A stretch of DNA of 64,000 nucleotides from Oceanobacter sp. (GCA_002733645.1 NVWL01000006.1:1-64000); one strand, 5' to 3'. Positions 1 through 8,821 are shown, numbered from the stretch's first letter. Translations and numbers: made by a program. The notes: generated by a model from the sequence alone, not told the origin.

Positions 1-261
1 GGGCCTGAATGTTGTCTTGCAGGCCCGGCAGGTGTATCGGCGGCGGACCACCCAGAGAGTGACCCGCTTGCCGTGGATGGGCAGATCACGATAGGGAACA
101 TCACGCTTGCCGAACCGCACGAACTCACCCTGCACGCCGCATTCCTCGCAGGCAATGGGAGCGGGCACGTCCACCTGAAAGTGCATTTCGTCGTCGGTGG
201 ATTTGCAGCCCAGCACCTGGTACTTAGGCAGGTGCAGGATGTTGTCGGGCATTTCGGTCAT
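1..261 (-). CDS. tnpA: ISL3-family transposase, N-terminal part (runs off left edge)
   Basis: The reading frame opens with ATG at 261 and is still open at the window edge, giving the first 87 residues. It shows the zinc-ribbon N-terminus of ISL3-family transposases: a CEECG pair near residues 37-41 and a second CRAC pair near residues 78-81, separated by a basic stretch with DLPIHGKRV and WVVRRRYTC. The catalytic DDE domain lies outside the window. The protein strongly resembles the ISPst2/ISPpu12 type of ISL3 element, some of which carry passenger genes for metal or drug export; this link is from memory of the family. About 110 bases of apparently non-coding sequence separate it from the broken transporter at 376, which should contain the element's end, but I cannot define the terminal inverted repeat from one end alone. 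Confidence 0.85.
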   Translation of the reverse strand, partial: MTEMPDNILHLPKYQVLGCKSTDDEMHFQVDVPAPIACEECGVQGEFVRFGKRDVPYRDLPIHGKRVTLWVVRRRYTCRACKTTFRP

Positions 262-375
262 GCGGTGTTCTCCTCATGGTGGAAGCTCCATAGCTATTGC
301 GACAGATTCCCATTAATCATCAGTGTGGCGCAGTACGGGTTTGGCAGACTGCGCCGTAAAGGGAAGAAGAACCGG

Positions 376-1469
376 TCAATGCAAGGGACTATCGCCAAGT
401 GTGGAAACCTGTCCTTTCCTGGCGTTGACAAGTACGGCCACGATGATGGCTGCGATGCCAAGAGCAACCCCGCTCGCCGCAAGTCCCAAGCCATAACCCT
501 GAATCAGCGCATCACCGGCTGACTGCACCAGTTCGGCATCGCCGACTTCCCGACCGCGATACAGAGAAGCAAATGCCTCGGGCATCCGACTGGCCGTGAC
601 GGAGACAGAAATGCTCGAAAGGATAGCCAGCCCCAACGCAACACCAATCTGTTGCGACGCGTTGAACAACGCCGATGCGATGCCGGTCTCCTGTGCTTGC
701 ACACCCTTCACGGCCGTCAATGCCAGCGCAATGACCGCTCCCACGAAACCGAAGGCGGTGAGGAAGGCGGCTGGCATGAAGTGCCAGCTATAGTCGAGTT
801 GTTGCCCGATGGTCGAAAGCCAGAACAATGCAGCGCTAGCGACCAGCGCAGCCGGAGCTGAGACCTCGCGCGGCGTAAAGCGCATGACAAGCTTTGAACT
901 GACAACAGCACCAATGATGATACCCACCCCAAAGGGCAGAAACGCCATGGCGGTCAGGGTCGGGCTATAGCTGAGGATGTGCTGCAAATAGAGCGTCAGC
1001 AAATAGATCATGCCCATGGGGCCGAAGCCCAGCAGCAGCATGGCCAGGTACGAACCGGATCGGTTGCGATCCTTGAACAAGCGGAGCGGCAAAAGTGGAT
1101 CACTGCTGCGCGACTGTAAAACCAAGAACAGCGGCAGCAGGATAGCCGTAGTGGCGAATGCAATGAGCGTAATGCCATCGGTCCAGCCATGTTCACCACC
1201 ACGGGTAATTCCATAGACGAGTGCTGCCATGCCGATGATGCTGGAAAGCGCTCCCGTCAGGTCGGGGCGTCCCTTGTGCAATTCCGCTTCGACAAGTGTT
1301 CTCGAACCAGCGAGCACCGCCAAACCGATGGGTACATTGATGAAGAACGCCCAACGCCAGCCAAGCAGGCCTGTCAGAAATCCTCCAAGAATCAATCCAG
1401 CAATAATGCCAAGGCCAGACCGAGTGGGCGCTCTGGTCTGCCTGAGTGAGAAGGGGATTCTGTGGACAT
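376..1469 (-). pseudogene. DHA2-type MFS exporter, internally deleted and frameshifted
   Basis: The C-terminal two thirds is a recognisable 14-TM drug:H+ antiporter. It starts at motif C (LILGGFLTG, GWRWAFFINVPIG) and continues through about ten hydrophobic segments to 376. The first transmembrane helices are missing. The original start is visible: ATG at 1469 preceded by AAGGAG at good spacing, encoding MSTESPSHSGRPERPLGLA. This frame hits TGA at 1392-1394, while the downstream transporter frame is open in another phase. The junction lies about 1395-1425. So an out-of-frame internal deletion removed roughly the first third (TM1-4), and no functional pump is expected. A CueR/MerR-like promoter precedes it, suggesting it once belonged to the copper regulon. 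An in-frame ATG at 1527 gives a longer frame but lies within or beyond the promoter and is not credible as a start. Confidence 0.8.
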
Positions 1470-1530
1470 CGATTAACTCCTTTGTGTTTAGTGCGATTAC
1501 CGAACACCGGTTGCGCTGACTTTTCACAAA

Positions 1531-1561
1531 AGGGTAATCGTTCCAATGGTTGGAAGGTCAA
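1531..1561 (-). promoter_or_regulatory. CueR/MerR-type promoter of the MFS remnant
   Basis: Read on the minus strand: -35 TTGACC (1561-1556), 19-bp spacer, -10 TACCCT (1536-1531). The spacer holds the imperfect dyad CTTCC-N5-GGAA. The 19-bp spacing and the ACCTTCC half-site match the copA promoter in this island and the known CueR/MerR promoter architecture. It lies about 60 bases upstream of the ATG at 1469. Confidence 0.65.
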
Positions 1562-1683
1562 GGCTGCGTTTGCATGCCTTGCACAGAGAGACTGTCGGCA
1601 TCGGCCAGGTCTTATCAATAGCCGTGCATTTGGCAGCCCGTCGGCACAGAGCACTCGACAAATCAAAGTCTGAGGCTCCGCAG

Positions 1684-1714
1684 TTGACCTTACCAGCGTT
1701 GGAAAGACTAGATT
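1684..1714 (+). promoter_or_regulatory. CueR/MerR-type promoter of the copZ-like gene
   Basis: -35 TTGACC at 1684-1689, 19-bp spacer, -10 TAGATT at 1709-1714. The spacer contains the dyad ACCTTACC-N3-TTGGAAAG, a weaker match to the CueR box than at copA. It lies 54 bases upstream of the start codon at 1769. The overlong spacer is the hallmark of promoters activated by DNA distortion by MerR-family proteins. Confidence 0.65.
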
Positions 1715-1768
1715 GGTCGCTGGGACGATCAGGTTCCTCAATTCTCTGATTCTGTGAAGGAGTTCGAT

Positions 1769-1972
1769 ATGTATCGATTCAACGTTAACGGCATGACCTG
1801 TGGCCACTGCACATCCGCCGTCGAAAAAGCCATTAAAAGTATCGACCCACAGGCGGAAGTATCTACAGATATAGAACACGCCGAGGTCACCGTGCGCAGC
1901 CAGGTCAATGAGGCGCGTATCAGTGATGCCATCCGCGAGGCTGGGTACGATAATCAGCACCTTGCCGGGTAA
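1769..1972 (+). CDS. copZ: CopZ-like heavy-metal-associated (HMA) chaperone
   Basis: A 67-residue single-domain HMA protein with the metal site GMTCGHC near residues 8-14 and the usual ferredoxin-like beta-alpha-beta-beta-alpha-beta length. Such proteins bind Cu(I) in the cytosol through the CxxC pair and pass it to P1B ATPases such as CopA, encoded nearby. The ATG at 1769 is chosen because AAGGAG (1757-1762) sits six bases upstream; an in-frame GTG at 1754 lies before this Shine-Dalgarno site and is rejected. A CueR-type promoter precedes it. A mercury-binding MerP role is less likely because there is no signal peptide and no mer genes. The family call is firm; the copper preference is inferred from context. 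Confidence 0.85.
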   Translation: MYRFNVNGMTCGHCTSAVEKAIKSIDPQAEVSTDIEHAEVTVRSQVNEARISDAIREAGYDNQHLAG

Positions 1973-2015
1973 TCATTCAGGTCAGGGCAAGGACGCCGCT
2001 TCTGAAGTAGACGCG

Positions 2016-2513
2016 TCAGCGCTTCTCTTTCCCGCGACGTTGCGTGCAATTGGGTTCAATCCCGATAGCCCCGAAGCGCGTGGAATTAAGTTCTCGCTCA
2101 CCCTTAGGCGTTCCTTTCACTACGCCATCCCCGGCCAGACCGCTGATAATCGGGCAGTCCGGCCGAGCGTCGCCCTGGCAGTTTTCCGCCAGGTGCTTGA
2201 GTGCACGGCTCATTTCCTGGAGTTCGCGCGCCTTGAGCTCAAGCTCCGCGACATGCTCAAGCGCAAGACGTTTGACGTCGGCGCTCGCACGACCCCGGTC
2301 GCGCCAGAGCGCAACCAGTTCATTCATCTGCGCCACCGAAAACCCGAGATCCCGTGCGCGCCGGATGAAGCGCAGGGTTTGCACATCCTTGTCCGAGTAA
2401 TCCCTGTATCCAGCTTCGGTTCGCAACGCTTCCGGAATCAAGCCGATCGATTCGTAGTAGCGGATCATCTTCGCCGATACACCCGATGCCTCCGCTGCCT
2501 TTCCAATATTCAT
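2016..2513 (-). CDS. cueR: CueR-family copper-responsive MerR regulator
   Basis: A MerR-family regulator with an N-terminal winged HTH (MNIGKAAEASGVSAKMIRYY, then the GLIPEALRTEAGYRDY wing), a dimerisation helix, and the metal loop CQGDARPDC, the C-X7-C spacing of Cu(I)/Ag(I)/Au(I) sensors of the CueR group. The motif ASADVK before the long helix also fits. The last ~45 residues (after SGLAGDG) are a basic, low-complexity tail longer than in E. coli CueR. ATG at 2513 is chosen because GAGAGG lies seven bases upstream and the N-terminus then matches CueR; an ATG two codons earlier is possible. The gene lies 54 bases downstream of copA in the same direction, so the two are probably co-transcribed from the CueR-type copA promoter. 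Confidence 0.88.
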   Translation of the reverse strand: MNIGKAAEASGVSAKMIRYYESIGLIPEALRTEAGYRDYSDKDVQTLRFIRRARDLGFSVAQMNELVALWRDRGRASADVKRLALEHVAELELKARELQEMSRALKHLAENCQGDARPDCPIISGLAGDGVVKGTPKGERELNSTRFGAIGIEPNCTQRRGKEKR

Positions 2514-2567
2514 AGCCATGCCTCTCCAGATAACATCAAGCCTGCACTGTGGCAGGCTCGGTTGTCC

Positions 2568-5111
2568 TTATTTCGCTTGTGCAAATTCCACCTGTCTCTG
2601 CGACACGTCGTTGTCGTCCGTCCCCATGGGTGAGCGGAAATGACGCAACCTCAGTGCATTGCCGAGTACAAACACCGACGACAGTGCCATGGCGCCGGCA
2701 GCGAAGACGGGCGAAAGCAGGATGTCGTAGGCCGGATAGAGCACACCTGCCGCGACCGGAATCAAAGCCGTGTTGTAGGCAAACGCCCAGAACAGATTTT
2801 GTCGGATGTTGTCGATGGTTGCCTTCGACAAGGCGATCGCCTTTGGCACACCTTGCAGGTTACCCGACATCAGCACCACATCAGCCGCTTCAATGGCAAT
2901 GTCCGTACCTGTGCCAATGGCAAGACCTACATCCGCTTCGGCCAGAGCGGGAGCGTCGTTGATGCCATCACCGACGAACGCCACCTTGCCGTGCTCTCCC
3001 TTAAGGCGGCGCACCGCGTCGACCTTGCCGTCCGGTAGCACTTCCGCCACCACCTCGTCGATCCCGAGTCGCGCCGCGATGGCCTTGGCCGTGTGGACGT
3101 TGTCGCCGGTGATCATCGCGACCTTGAGCCCGAGATCGTGCAGGGCCTTGATGGCAGCAGGCGTCGTTTCCTTGATCGGGTCGGCAACGGCGATAATCGC
3201 CGCAAGCTTGCCCTCTATCGCAGCATAGAGCGGAGACTTACCCTCGTCGCCGAGGCGTTTGGCGACCTTGGAGAACGCCGCCACGTCGTGACCGAGTTCG
3301 CTCATGTAGCGGTCAGCACCTATCTCGACCCGCTTGCCACCGGCCTCAGCCTTCACGCCAAAACCCGTCACCGATTCGAAGTTCGACACGTCCGGCAGTG
3401 AGATGTTCTCCGCGGCGGCGGCGTTCACGATCGCACGGGCGATCGGGTGTTCGGATTTGGCCTCGATGGCCGCGACCAGAGCCAACACGTCTACGTGCTC
3501 GAATCCGGTGGCCAATTCCAGATCGGTGAGAGCCGGTTTGCCTTCCGTCAACGTGCCCGTCTTGTCAACGGCAACGACCTTGGCATCTTTCAACAACTGG
3601 AGTGCTTCACCCTTGCGGAAGAGCACGCCCAGCTCGGCACCGCGGCCAGTGCCGACCATGATCGAGGTCGGTGTGGCCAGCCCCATGGCGCAAGGGCAGG
3701 CGATGATCAGCACCGCGACGGCGTTGACCAGCGCGAAAGTGAGCGCGGGCGACGGGCCGAACCACATCCATGTCCCGAAGGTGAGAATCGCTGCCACAAA
3801 CACCGCAGGCACGAAATACATCGTCACCTTGTCGACCAGCGCCTGGATTGGCAGCTTCGACCCCTGCGCTTCTTCCACCATGCGGATGATCTGCGACAGA
3901 ACGGTGTTGCCGCCGACAGCCGTCGCACGGATGGCGAATGCGCCTTTCTGGTTCACCGTTCCGGCCACGACCTCGCTGCCGTGCTTCTTGGAGACGGGGA
4001 TCGGTTCTCCCGTGATCATCGATTCATCGACATAGCTTTCGCCTTCGATGAGTTCGCCATCCACCGGAATGCGATCGCCGGGACGAACCTCGACGATATC
4101 TCCCGACAAGACGGAGTCGATCGGCAGTTCGATCGACTTATCGTCCCGACGCACCCGTGCCATTTTGGCCTGAAGCCCGACAAGACGCTTGATCGCCTCG
4201 GAGGTGCGTCCCTTGGCGCGAGCCTCCAGCAACCGGCCGAGCAGGATGAGAGTGACGATAACAGCGGCGGCCTCAAAGTAGACGTTGACGGCTCCGTCGG
4301 GCAGGAGCCCCGGCGCGAAGGTCGCCACGAGCGAATAGCCATAGGCTGCCATGGTGCCGACCGCGACCAGGGAGTTCATGTCGGGGGCAAGCCGCCCGAG
4401 GGCCGGAAACCCCTTGTGGTAAAAGCGGATGCCCGGCACGAACAGAACGATGGTTGTCAACACGAACTGGAGATACCAATTCGTCTCCATGCCGATCGTT
4501 GAGGCAATCAGGTCGTGCATGCCAGGAATGAGGTGTGAGCCCATCTCCAGAATGAAGACAGGCACGGTCAACACCGCTGCAATCGTGAAATCACGTGTCA
4601 GTCCACGGCGTTCCGCGTCCTTCTTCTCGGTGCGCTCATCGGTCTCGCCCCGACGGCTACCCGTAGCAGCCGCGATTACCCTGGCATCATATCCCGCGTT
4701 CTCGATAGCCGTCACCAAGGCGGTCGCATCGGCGCTGCCCTGGATCGTGGCTCTTTCAGTCGCAAGGTTGACAACGGCACTGGTGACGCCGGGCACAGCC
4801 TTGAGCGCCTTTTCGACGCGACCGACACAGGACGCGCAGGTCATACCTTCGATGGAAAGCTCTGTGGTCTCAGCTGGCACCGAATAGCCAGCTTTCTCGA
4901 TAGCGTTGATGAGTGATCCGCGGTCGAGTGGCGAAGCGGACTGGATATCGGCACGTTCGGTCACCAGGTTCACCGTAACAGTGTCAACGCCCTCGACCTT
5001 CTTGAGTTCAGCCTCCACGCGCCCGACGCAGGAAGCGCAACTCATACCTTCGATGGGAAAGCTTGTCACCGTCACAGCCGACGGATTCAATTTGTCTTGA
5101 GTATGCATCAT
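2568..5111 (-). CDS. copA: Copper-exporting P1B-type ATPase CopA
   Basis: Inner-membrane pump exporting Cu(I) at the cost of ATP. In order: HMA domain 1 (GMSCASC, about residues 21-28), HMA domain 2 (GMTCASC, about residues 88-95), transmembrane helices, actuator loop with [11 protein letters not shown], the metal-binding CPC motif around residue 471, the phosphorylation motif DKTGTLT with Asp at about 516, the HP dipeptide in SEHPIARA, the nucleotide/hinge motifs GDNVHTAKA and GDGINDAPA, then the last two transmembrane helices. About 847 residues, normal for two-HMA CopA. The ATG at 5111 has GGAG seven bases upstream; an upstream TTG lies inside that site. A textbook CueR promoter lies directly upstream and cueR follows. 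Confidence 0.95.
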   Translation of the reverse strand: MMHTQDKLNPSAVTVTSFPIEGMSCASCVGRVEAELKKVEGVDTVTVNLVTERADIQSASPLDRGSLINAIEKAGYSVPAETTELSIEGMTCASCVGRVEKALKAVPGVTSAVVNLATERATIQGSADATALVTAIENAGYDARVIAAATGSRRGETDERTEKKDAERRGLTRDFTIAAVLTVPVFILEMGSHLIPGMHDLIASTIGMETNWYLQFVLTTIVLFVPGIRFYHKGFPALGRLAPDMNSLVAVGTMAAYGYSLVATFAPGLLPDGAVNVYFEAAAVIVTLILLGRLLEARAKGRTSEAIKRLVGLQAKMARVRRDDKSIELPIDSVLSGDIVEVRPGDRIPVDGELIEGESYVDESMITGEPIPVSKKHGSEVVAGTVNQKGAFAIRATAVGGNTVLSQIIRMVEEAQGSKLPIQALVDKVTMYFVPAVFVAAILTFGTWMWFGPSPALTFALVNAVAVLIIACPCAMGLATPTSIMVGTGRGAELGVLFRKGEALQLLKDAKVVAVDKTGTLTEGKPALTDLELATGFEHVDVLALVAAIEAKSEHPIARAIVNAAAAENISLPDVSNFESVTGFGVKAEAGGKRVEIGADRYMSELGHDVAAFSKVAKRLGDEGKSPLYAAIEGKLAAIIAVADPIKETTPAAIKALHDLGLKVAMITGDNVHTAKAIAARLGIDEVVAEVLPDGKVDAVRRLKGEHGKVAFVGDGINDAPALAEADVGLAIGTGTDIAIEAADVVLMSGNLQGVPKAIALSKATIDNIRQNLFWAFAYNTALIPVAAGVLYPAYDILLSPVFAAGAMALSSVFVLGNALRLRHFRSPMGTDDNDVSQRQVEFAQAK

Positions 5112-5149
5112 TCGTCTTCTCCACAAGCATCTCCTGATGATATTCCAGA

Positions 5150-5180
5150 AAGATAAACCTTCCTATTGTGGGAAGGTCAA
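5150..5180 (-). promoter_or_regulatory. CueR operator-promoter of copA
   Basis: On the minus strand: -35 TTGACC (5180-5175), 19-bp spacer, -10 TATCTT (5155-5150). The perfect dyad ACCTTCC-N7-GGAAGGT occupies 5157-5177. This is almost identical to the E. coli copA promoter bound by CueR (known family knowledge), and lies about 40 bases upstream of the copA start. Confidence 0.9.
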
Positions 5181-5493
5181 GCGCTAAATTTCCTGATGCA
5201 TAGTTACCACACCCAGTACTTACGGGAACATCGAATCCGGGTTTAGGTTGAAAACTCCATACGAGTGTTGTCAGCAGTCAGTGGCACATCGGACAAATTC
5301 GCGCTAAGGGAGCGTTCGAGGTAGACAGAAGGATGCGCGATGAATTCTCTAGTACCACAATCCTTACGCATTTGTTCCAGGCCTCGCCAACCAGTTTTTC
5401 CGTTGGGAAAGTGTAATCTGTGATTGCACGCCAAAGAGAAAATCAACCAGCTAATCCGAATACCCAAAAAATGAAAAAGAGAGCGATACCCTA
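5181..5493. other. Island boundary region without a recognisable gene
   Basis: About 310 bases between the copA promoter and the TetR gene. A 74-codon open frame on the minus strand (5243-5467) has no clear Shine-Dalgarno site and a translation I do not recognise. Base composition changes here from GC-rich to the moderate GC of the rest of the window, so this is the likely right boundary of the copper island. The tail end presumably holds the promoter of the regulator at 5494. Confidence 0.4.
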
Positions 5494-6075
5494 ATGAACA
5501 AACCTGCCACCGATCATAAAGAGCGTTTACTCAACGCACTGACCGCTTGCCTAAAGAACAAACTGTACCGGGATATCACACTTGCAGACATTACCCGTGC
5601 AGCACAAGTTTCTCGTCGCTCTTTTTATCAGCACTTTGAAAATAAAGACGCATGCTTGTTGGCGCTATCCTCTGACACCAGCTTAAAAATTATGGCCTGT
5701 ATCATGAGTGCATATTCCCCCGCGGATGATTGGCCATCTCTGACAGCAAAGGTGACACACGCGTACTTATCTTTTATTCAAGAACACCCAGCATTAATGA
5801 ATGCTCTGTACCTTGAAACAGCTGCGATGGGGCACAAAGGATTAGCCGCAAGAAGAAAGGTAGCCGAGCTGTTTGCTCAGTTTTTATGCCAGCAAGTCAG
5901 TGTGCGCATCAATGTTGGAGAAAAAATTCAGGCCATCGACCACGCAAGTGCAATCGCTGTTATTGCCGGCATTAATGAATTAATTTTATACGAACTCATG
6001 GATGGTAACTCAGCGTCACTGATTCAACTGAGTGACACAGCAGAAAAACTCATTAACCGCATGGTAGGCTTATAA
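5494..6075 (+). CDS. TetR/AcrR-family transcriptional regulator
   Basis: A 193-residue protein with the N-terminal TetR DNA-binding domain: KERLLNALTACLKN helix 1, then ITLADITRAAQVSRRSFYQHF, the helix-turn-helix with the typical FYxHF ending, followed by KDACLLAL. The remaining ~140 residues form the all-helical ligand-binding and dimerisation part, which is not diagnostic of a ligand. ATG at 5494 follows a purine-rich AAAAAGAGAG. No transporter is directly adjacent, and the downstream neighbour is on the opposite strand, so its target cannot be read from context. It is the first gene with the host-like composition after the copper island. Confidence 0.85.
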   Translation: MNKPATDHKERLLNALTACLKNKLYRDITLADITRAAQVSRRSFYQHFENKDACLLALSSDTSLKIMACIMSAYSPADDWPSLTAKVTHAYLSFIQEHPALMNALYLETAAMGHKGLAARRKVAELFAQFLCQQVSVRINVGEKIQAIDHASAIAVIAGINELILYELMDGNSASLIQLSDTAEKLINRMVGL

Positions 6076-6127
6076 AAAAACGTCTTTATCAAAGGCACCT
6101 CTGATTAAAGCCGTCGTGCCCTAAGGG

Positions 6128-6529
6128 TTATTCTGGTGAGTGACAAACGGCTTCGGCGTTATTACCGTCCGGGTCAATCACGAAGGCACCGTAAAAATGT
6201 TCATGATATTGCGGACGTAAACCCGGCTCACCATTACCCTCCGCGCCTAGTGCCAATGCCGCTTTATAAAAAGCATCGACTTCTGCACGACTACTTGCAG
6301 TAAACGCCACATGGCGCGGCGTATACGCTTCTTTCACTTCTATTACCCAAAATACGGGTTTACTTTCAGGACCAAAAGCACACATACGCTGCGTAGGAAA
6401 ATACTTGTTCCACGTAGCAATCATTTCAGTCTGTAAGCCAAACCCCAACTCGGAGAATACCGCTGCGTAAAAGTTCTTAGTTTTTAAATAATCTCGCGCG
6501 TAGGTACTCAGATGATCAATCATTTTCAT
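6128..6529 (-). CDS. VOC (glyoxalase/bleomycin-resistance) family protein
   Basis: A 133-residue single-chain vicinal-oxygen-chelate fold protein: MIDHLSTYARDYLKTKNFYA at the start with the usual metal-ligand His, and the closing FVIDPDGNNAEAVCH, which is the conserved C-terminal strand with a Glu ligand. The middle segment RHVAFTASSRAEVDAFYKAA matches the second beta-alpha-beta unit. Members act as dioxygenases, isomerases or resistance proteins; the substrate cannot be told from the sequence. Start at 6529, with a second ATG two codons later that has better Shine-Dalgarno spacing (AGAG). It lies 23 bases downstream of the DUF3833 lipoprotein gene on the same strand, possibly co-transcribed. 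Confidence 0.8.
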   Translation of the reverse strand: MKMIDHLSTYARDYLKTKNFYAAVFSELGFGLQTEMIATWNKYFPTQRMCAFGPESKPVFWVIEVKEAYTPRHVAFTASSRAEVDAFYKAALALGAEGNGEPGLRPQYHEHFYGAFVIDPDGNNAEAVCHSPE

Positions 6530-6552
6530 ATTCTCTAGGTAGGGGTTCCAGC

Positions 6553-7131
6553 TTAAAGACAGCCCACCGAGTTATCGACTTTTCGCATAACCAAAAGTAT
6601 TTGACCAACGTGCAAACCAAACTTACTCATTTTAGTTTCATTGACCACCACACCGTCGGCAACCTGATACATCCAATCGTCCATATTTAAGTCGATGGTA
6701 TCCCCAGGATCACCATAACGCAGCATATAGCTCATATGAATGGCATTACCCGCCCAATACATGGTTGTGGCTTCTGGTACATCAGACGCTTCCGCGGTTA
6801 ATGCCGCTCCACGTTCTGTCATCGTTGGTGTTAGTGTCCATACGCGTGTCTCTTCTTTGGCGGCCGCGCCAGGTTCATCATAAAAGTAAAAGACTTCATC
6901 TAACGTACCTACCCCAAGGTCGTTCCAGCTGCCAATGATCTCTGCATTAAACGAACGTATTTCAGCACCAGAGCGATCTCTCACCACACCATCTGCACAA
7001 ATTTTTCCACTGAAAAAATCCTGTGGCACTAACGATGGAGTACGTCCTTCAGCATGTTCAACCGTGACGCTGGAACACGCACTGATCCCAACGGTCGCCG
7101 TTAAAACGACAGCGGCTAATTTCAGAGTCAT
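6553..7131 (-). CDS. DUF3833-family lipoprotein
   Basis: A 192-residue protein with a short hydrophobic signal ending in a lipobox-like VGISACSS, so Cys19 is the predicted lipidated residue. The mature part shows the DUF3833 pattern: FFSGKICADGVVRDRSGAEI near the start, TLDEVFYFYDEPG, a WAGNAIHMSYMLRY segment, DDWMYQVADG, and KMSKFGLHVGQILLVMRK at the end. The family is widespread in gammaproteobacteria and has no established function. Start supported by AGGTGA six bases upstream. The family call is from memory of the conserved pattern. Confidence 0.8.
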   Translation of the reverse strand: MTLKLAAVVLTATVGISACSSVTVEHAEGRTPSLVPQDFFSGKICADGVVRDRSGAEIRSFNAEIIGSWNDLGVGTLDEVFYFYDEPGAAAKEETRVWTLTPTMTERGAALTAEASDVPEATTMYWAGNAIHMSYMLRYGDPGDTIDLNMDDWMYQVADGVVVNETKMSKFGLHVGQILLVMRKVDNSVGCL

Positions 7132-7232
7132 AGATCACCTAACCTTGTTAAGACTTTAAAGTTATTCAATAGTTATACAAAACCTAAGTTTAAGCAAGAA
7201 GGTCACCTCAATGACTTCAACAAATAAGCAGT

Positions 7233-8423
7233 CTAAGCGCCGGTGACATTCATAATCCAACCAATCATCAGCACTTGAGGTACTGTAATCAAAGGAAGGA
7301 AAAGTGCAATTTTCCAGCTCTTTGTGGTTTCTTTCACCGCCATGATTTCTGTGTAGTCCGTGGCAGCACCCGCCATAAGGAAAGTAAAAGCATTCCCCGG
7401 CGCACCTGCTCGGTTAAATAGATCTGCCGCAATTGGGCTAGAGCCTTCTGAGCAGACTTCGATCAAAGTGGTGGCTAATAGGGTCAATAGCAACCCAGTG
7501 ATACTCGCTCCGAACCATAATTCAAAGCTGTCTTCAGGAACAAAAGCGCGTATCAAGGCCACCAGCACTACACCAAATACAACCCAACGAAGTACCATTT
7601 TTGATTCCTTCAAACCGCCCCAAAACATGCGTAACAATGATGCTGGACGCCAATCGTGTTCAGCCCATGTTTCTTTAAGTGTTGGCATGAATGCGACCTG
7701 TTCAAAATCGCCACCGTTTGGGTTTGCTGGCAAAGTGCCGCGATCAACCAAGCGATCGAATACCCAACCGCTGATCCAAGCAATCACCATGGAAGCCACA
7801 ATAAACAACAGTGTCCACTTAAGGCCAATTAGCCCCACAAGAATCAAGGTTAATGTCAGCGAATTCCATGGACTGGCCACTAAGAAGGCGATAACTTGGC
7901 CAATACTCGCACCACGTTCATACAACTTCATTCCAACCATCAAGATGCCATGATTACAGAGATCGAGCATTAAACCAGCCATCGTCGCACGGAAGATTCC
8001 ACGCTTACTGCCGCCCTTACCTAATACAGACATCACCAGTTCTCGTGGAATCCGCCCAAGTAATCCCACAAAAAACGCCGCAGAGAGAACCCCCCACCAC
8101 ATGGCATTGACCATTTCATAACTGGTATGGAACATAGTCCCTAGCCACTCAGGCAGGGCCTCTGTATGACCAAACCATAAAAAACCGGCATACCCCAAAA
8201 GTACAGCAGGAAGGCACGTCCACATGATCCAATCAATGGATGACTTATCTGATGGCGGGCAGCAGCTATCAGCTTCATTACCTTTTCCTCCGTGATTATG
8301 GCCGGCATGACCATCACTCTGGTTAGACGAGGAACCACAACAACTTGATGCCGCAGCTACATTTTGAGGGGCAGGTTTAGACTCAGAGCCACAACAAGAA
8401 GACGTTTTTTCTATATCACTCAT
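7233..8423 (-). CDS. SO_0444-type Cu/Zn efflux permease (DUF318/ArsP-related)
   Basis: An integral membrane permease with eight or more hydrophobic segments, about 396 residues from the ATG at 8423 (AAGGAA upstream). The N-terminus is unusual and diagnostic: a cytosolic Cys/His-rich stretch with SSCCGSES, SSCCGSSS, HAGHNHGG and SCCPPSD before the first membrane segment, a likely metal-binding region. The membrane part has CNHGILMVGM and EVCSEGSSPIAADLFNRAG, typical of the permease family that includes ArsP and the SO_0444 Cu/Zn exporters. A MerR-type regulator gene lies directly upstream on the same strand and, if its frame is restored, overlaps the start codon, so the pair is one metal-response operon. 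Arsenical export is the main alternative substrate. Confidence 0.82.
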   Translation of the reverse strand: MSDIEKTSSCCGSESKPAPQNVAAASSCCGSSSNQSDGHAGHNHGGKGNEADSCCPPSDKSSIDWIMWTCLPAVLLGYAGFLWFGHTEALPEWLGTMFHTSYEMVNAMWWGVLSAAFFVGLLGRIPRELVMSVLGKGGSKRGIFRATMAGLMLDLCNHGILMVGMKLYERGASIGQVIAFLVASPWNSLTLTLILVGLIGLKWTLLFIVASMVIAWISGWVFDRLVDRGTLPANPNGGDFEQVAFMPTLKETWAEHDWRPASLLRMFWGGLKESKMVLRWVVFGVVLVALIRAFVPEDSFELWFGASITGLLLTLLATTLIEVCSEGSSPIAADLFNRAGAPGNAFTFLMAGAATDYTEIMAVKETTKSWKIALFLPLITVPQVLMIGWIMNVTGA

Positions 8424-8821
8424 GATGGGTTCCTTCAATTAGATGACAAATATGTTGGCCGCAGGGTTCACAGTCAGGGATTGACTGCCAACTGGCTGTG
8501 GCCTGCTCCATACGCTCCACAAGGGCTTGTAAAGAGGCGAGCTTGGTCTAAGCGTAACTCGATCAGCTCGCGAGCATGAGGACAGGGGGACTCGCCACGT
8601 GACGCGTCATCAAGCAGTTGTTGAATATCTTCTAACGTAAAGCCTAGTTCTCGCGCGTTAAGAATAAACCTGAGCGTTTGCGCTTCGTTTTTGCCAAAGC
8701 GGTGATAACCAGACTCATCTTTCGGCGGATTGATCAAACCGATACGCACGTAATGTCGCACTGTGTTTGCATTCACACCAAACTGTTTGGCAACCTCATT
8801 GACCTTTAACCCAACTGACAT
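8416..8821 (-). pseudogene. MerR-family metal regulator with a C-terminal frameshift
   Basis: ATG at 8821 opens a MerR protein: LKVNEVAKQFGVNANTVRHY, then IGLINPPKDESGYHRF and NARELGFTLEDIQQLL. In this frame it ends at 8474 after an atypical tail (LFTSPCGAYGAG...), 115 residues. One base out of phase, the expected C-terminus is intact: LASLQALVERMEQATASWQS, then IPDCEPCGQHICHLIEGTHH, with a Cys/His cluster suited to Zn or Cu sensing, and its TGA (8416-8418) overlaps the permease ATG. The shift lies near 8530-8550, where the sequence reads CTCGCCTC; loss of one copy of a 5-bp unit from a CTCGC tandem would explain it. Either the regulator has lost its sensing tail, or this is a sequencing error. 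Confidence 0.75.

Larger units (their letters stand above)
1..5200. other. Putative acquired copper-resistance island
   Basis: The segment from the left edge to about 5.2 kb has visibly higher GC and a codon choice rich in third-position G/C compared with the AT-richer genes from 5.5 kb on. It holds a transposase and a coherent set of copper genes (MFS remnant, CopZ-like chaperone, cueR, copA), three of whose promoters have CueR-type dyads. Composition plus an adjacent transposase suggests acquisition by transfer. The right boundary is inferred from the composition change just beyond the copA promoter; no flanking repeat or attachment site was found. Confidence 0.6.

Noticed and set aside
1193-1960. 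255-codon minus-strand frame across the MFS remnant and copZ promoters
   Set aside because: It is antisense to copZ and covers two clear promoters; the translation has no coherent domain.
2806-4887. Several long plus-strand frames opposite copA
   Set aside because: Antisense frames expected in GC-rich coding DNA; they have no Shine-Dalgarno sites and low-complexity Ala/Ser/Arg content.
5243-5467. 74-codon minus-strand frame between copA and the TetR gene
   Set aside because: No Shine-Dalgarno site and no recognisable translation; it sits at a composition boundary.
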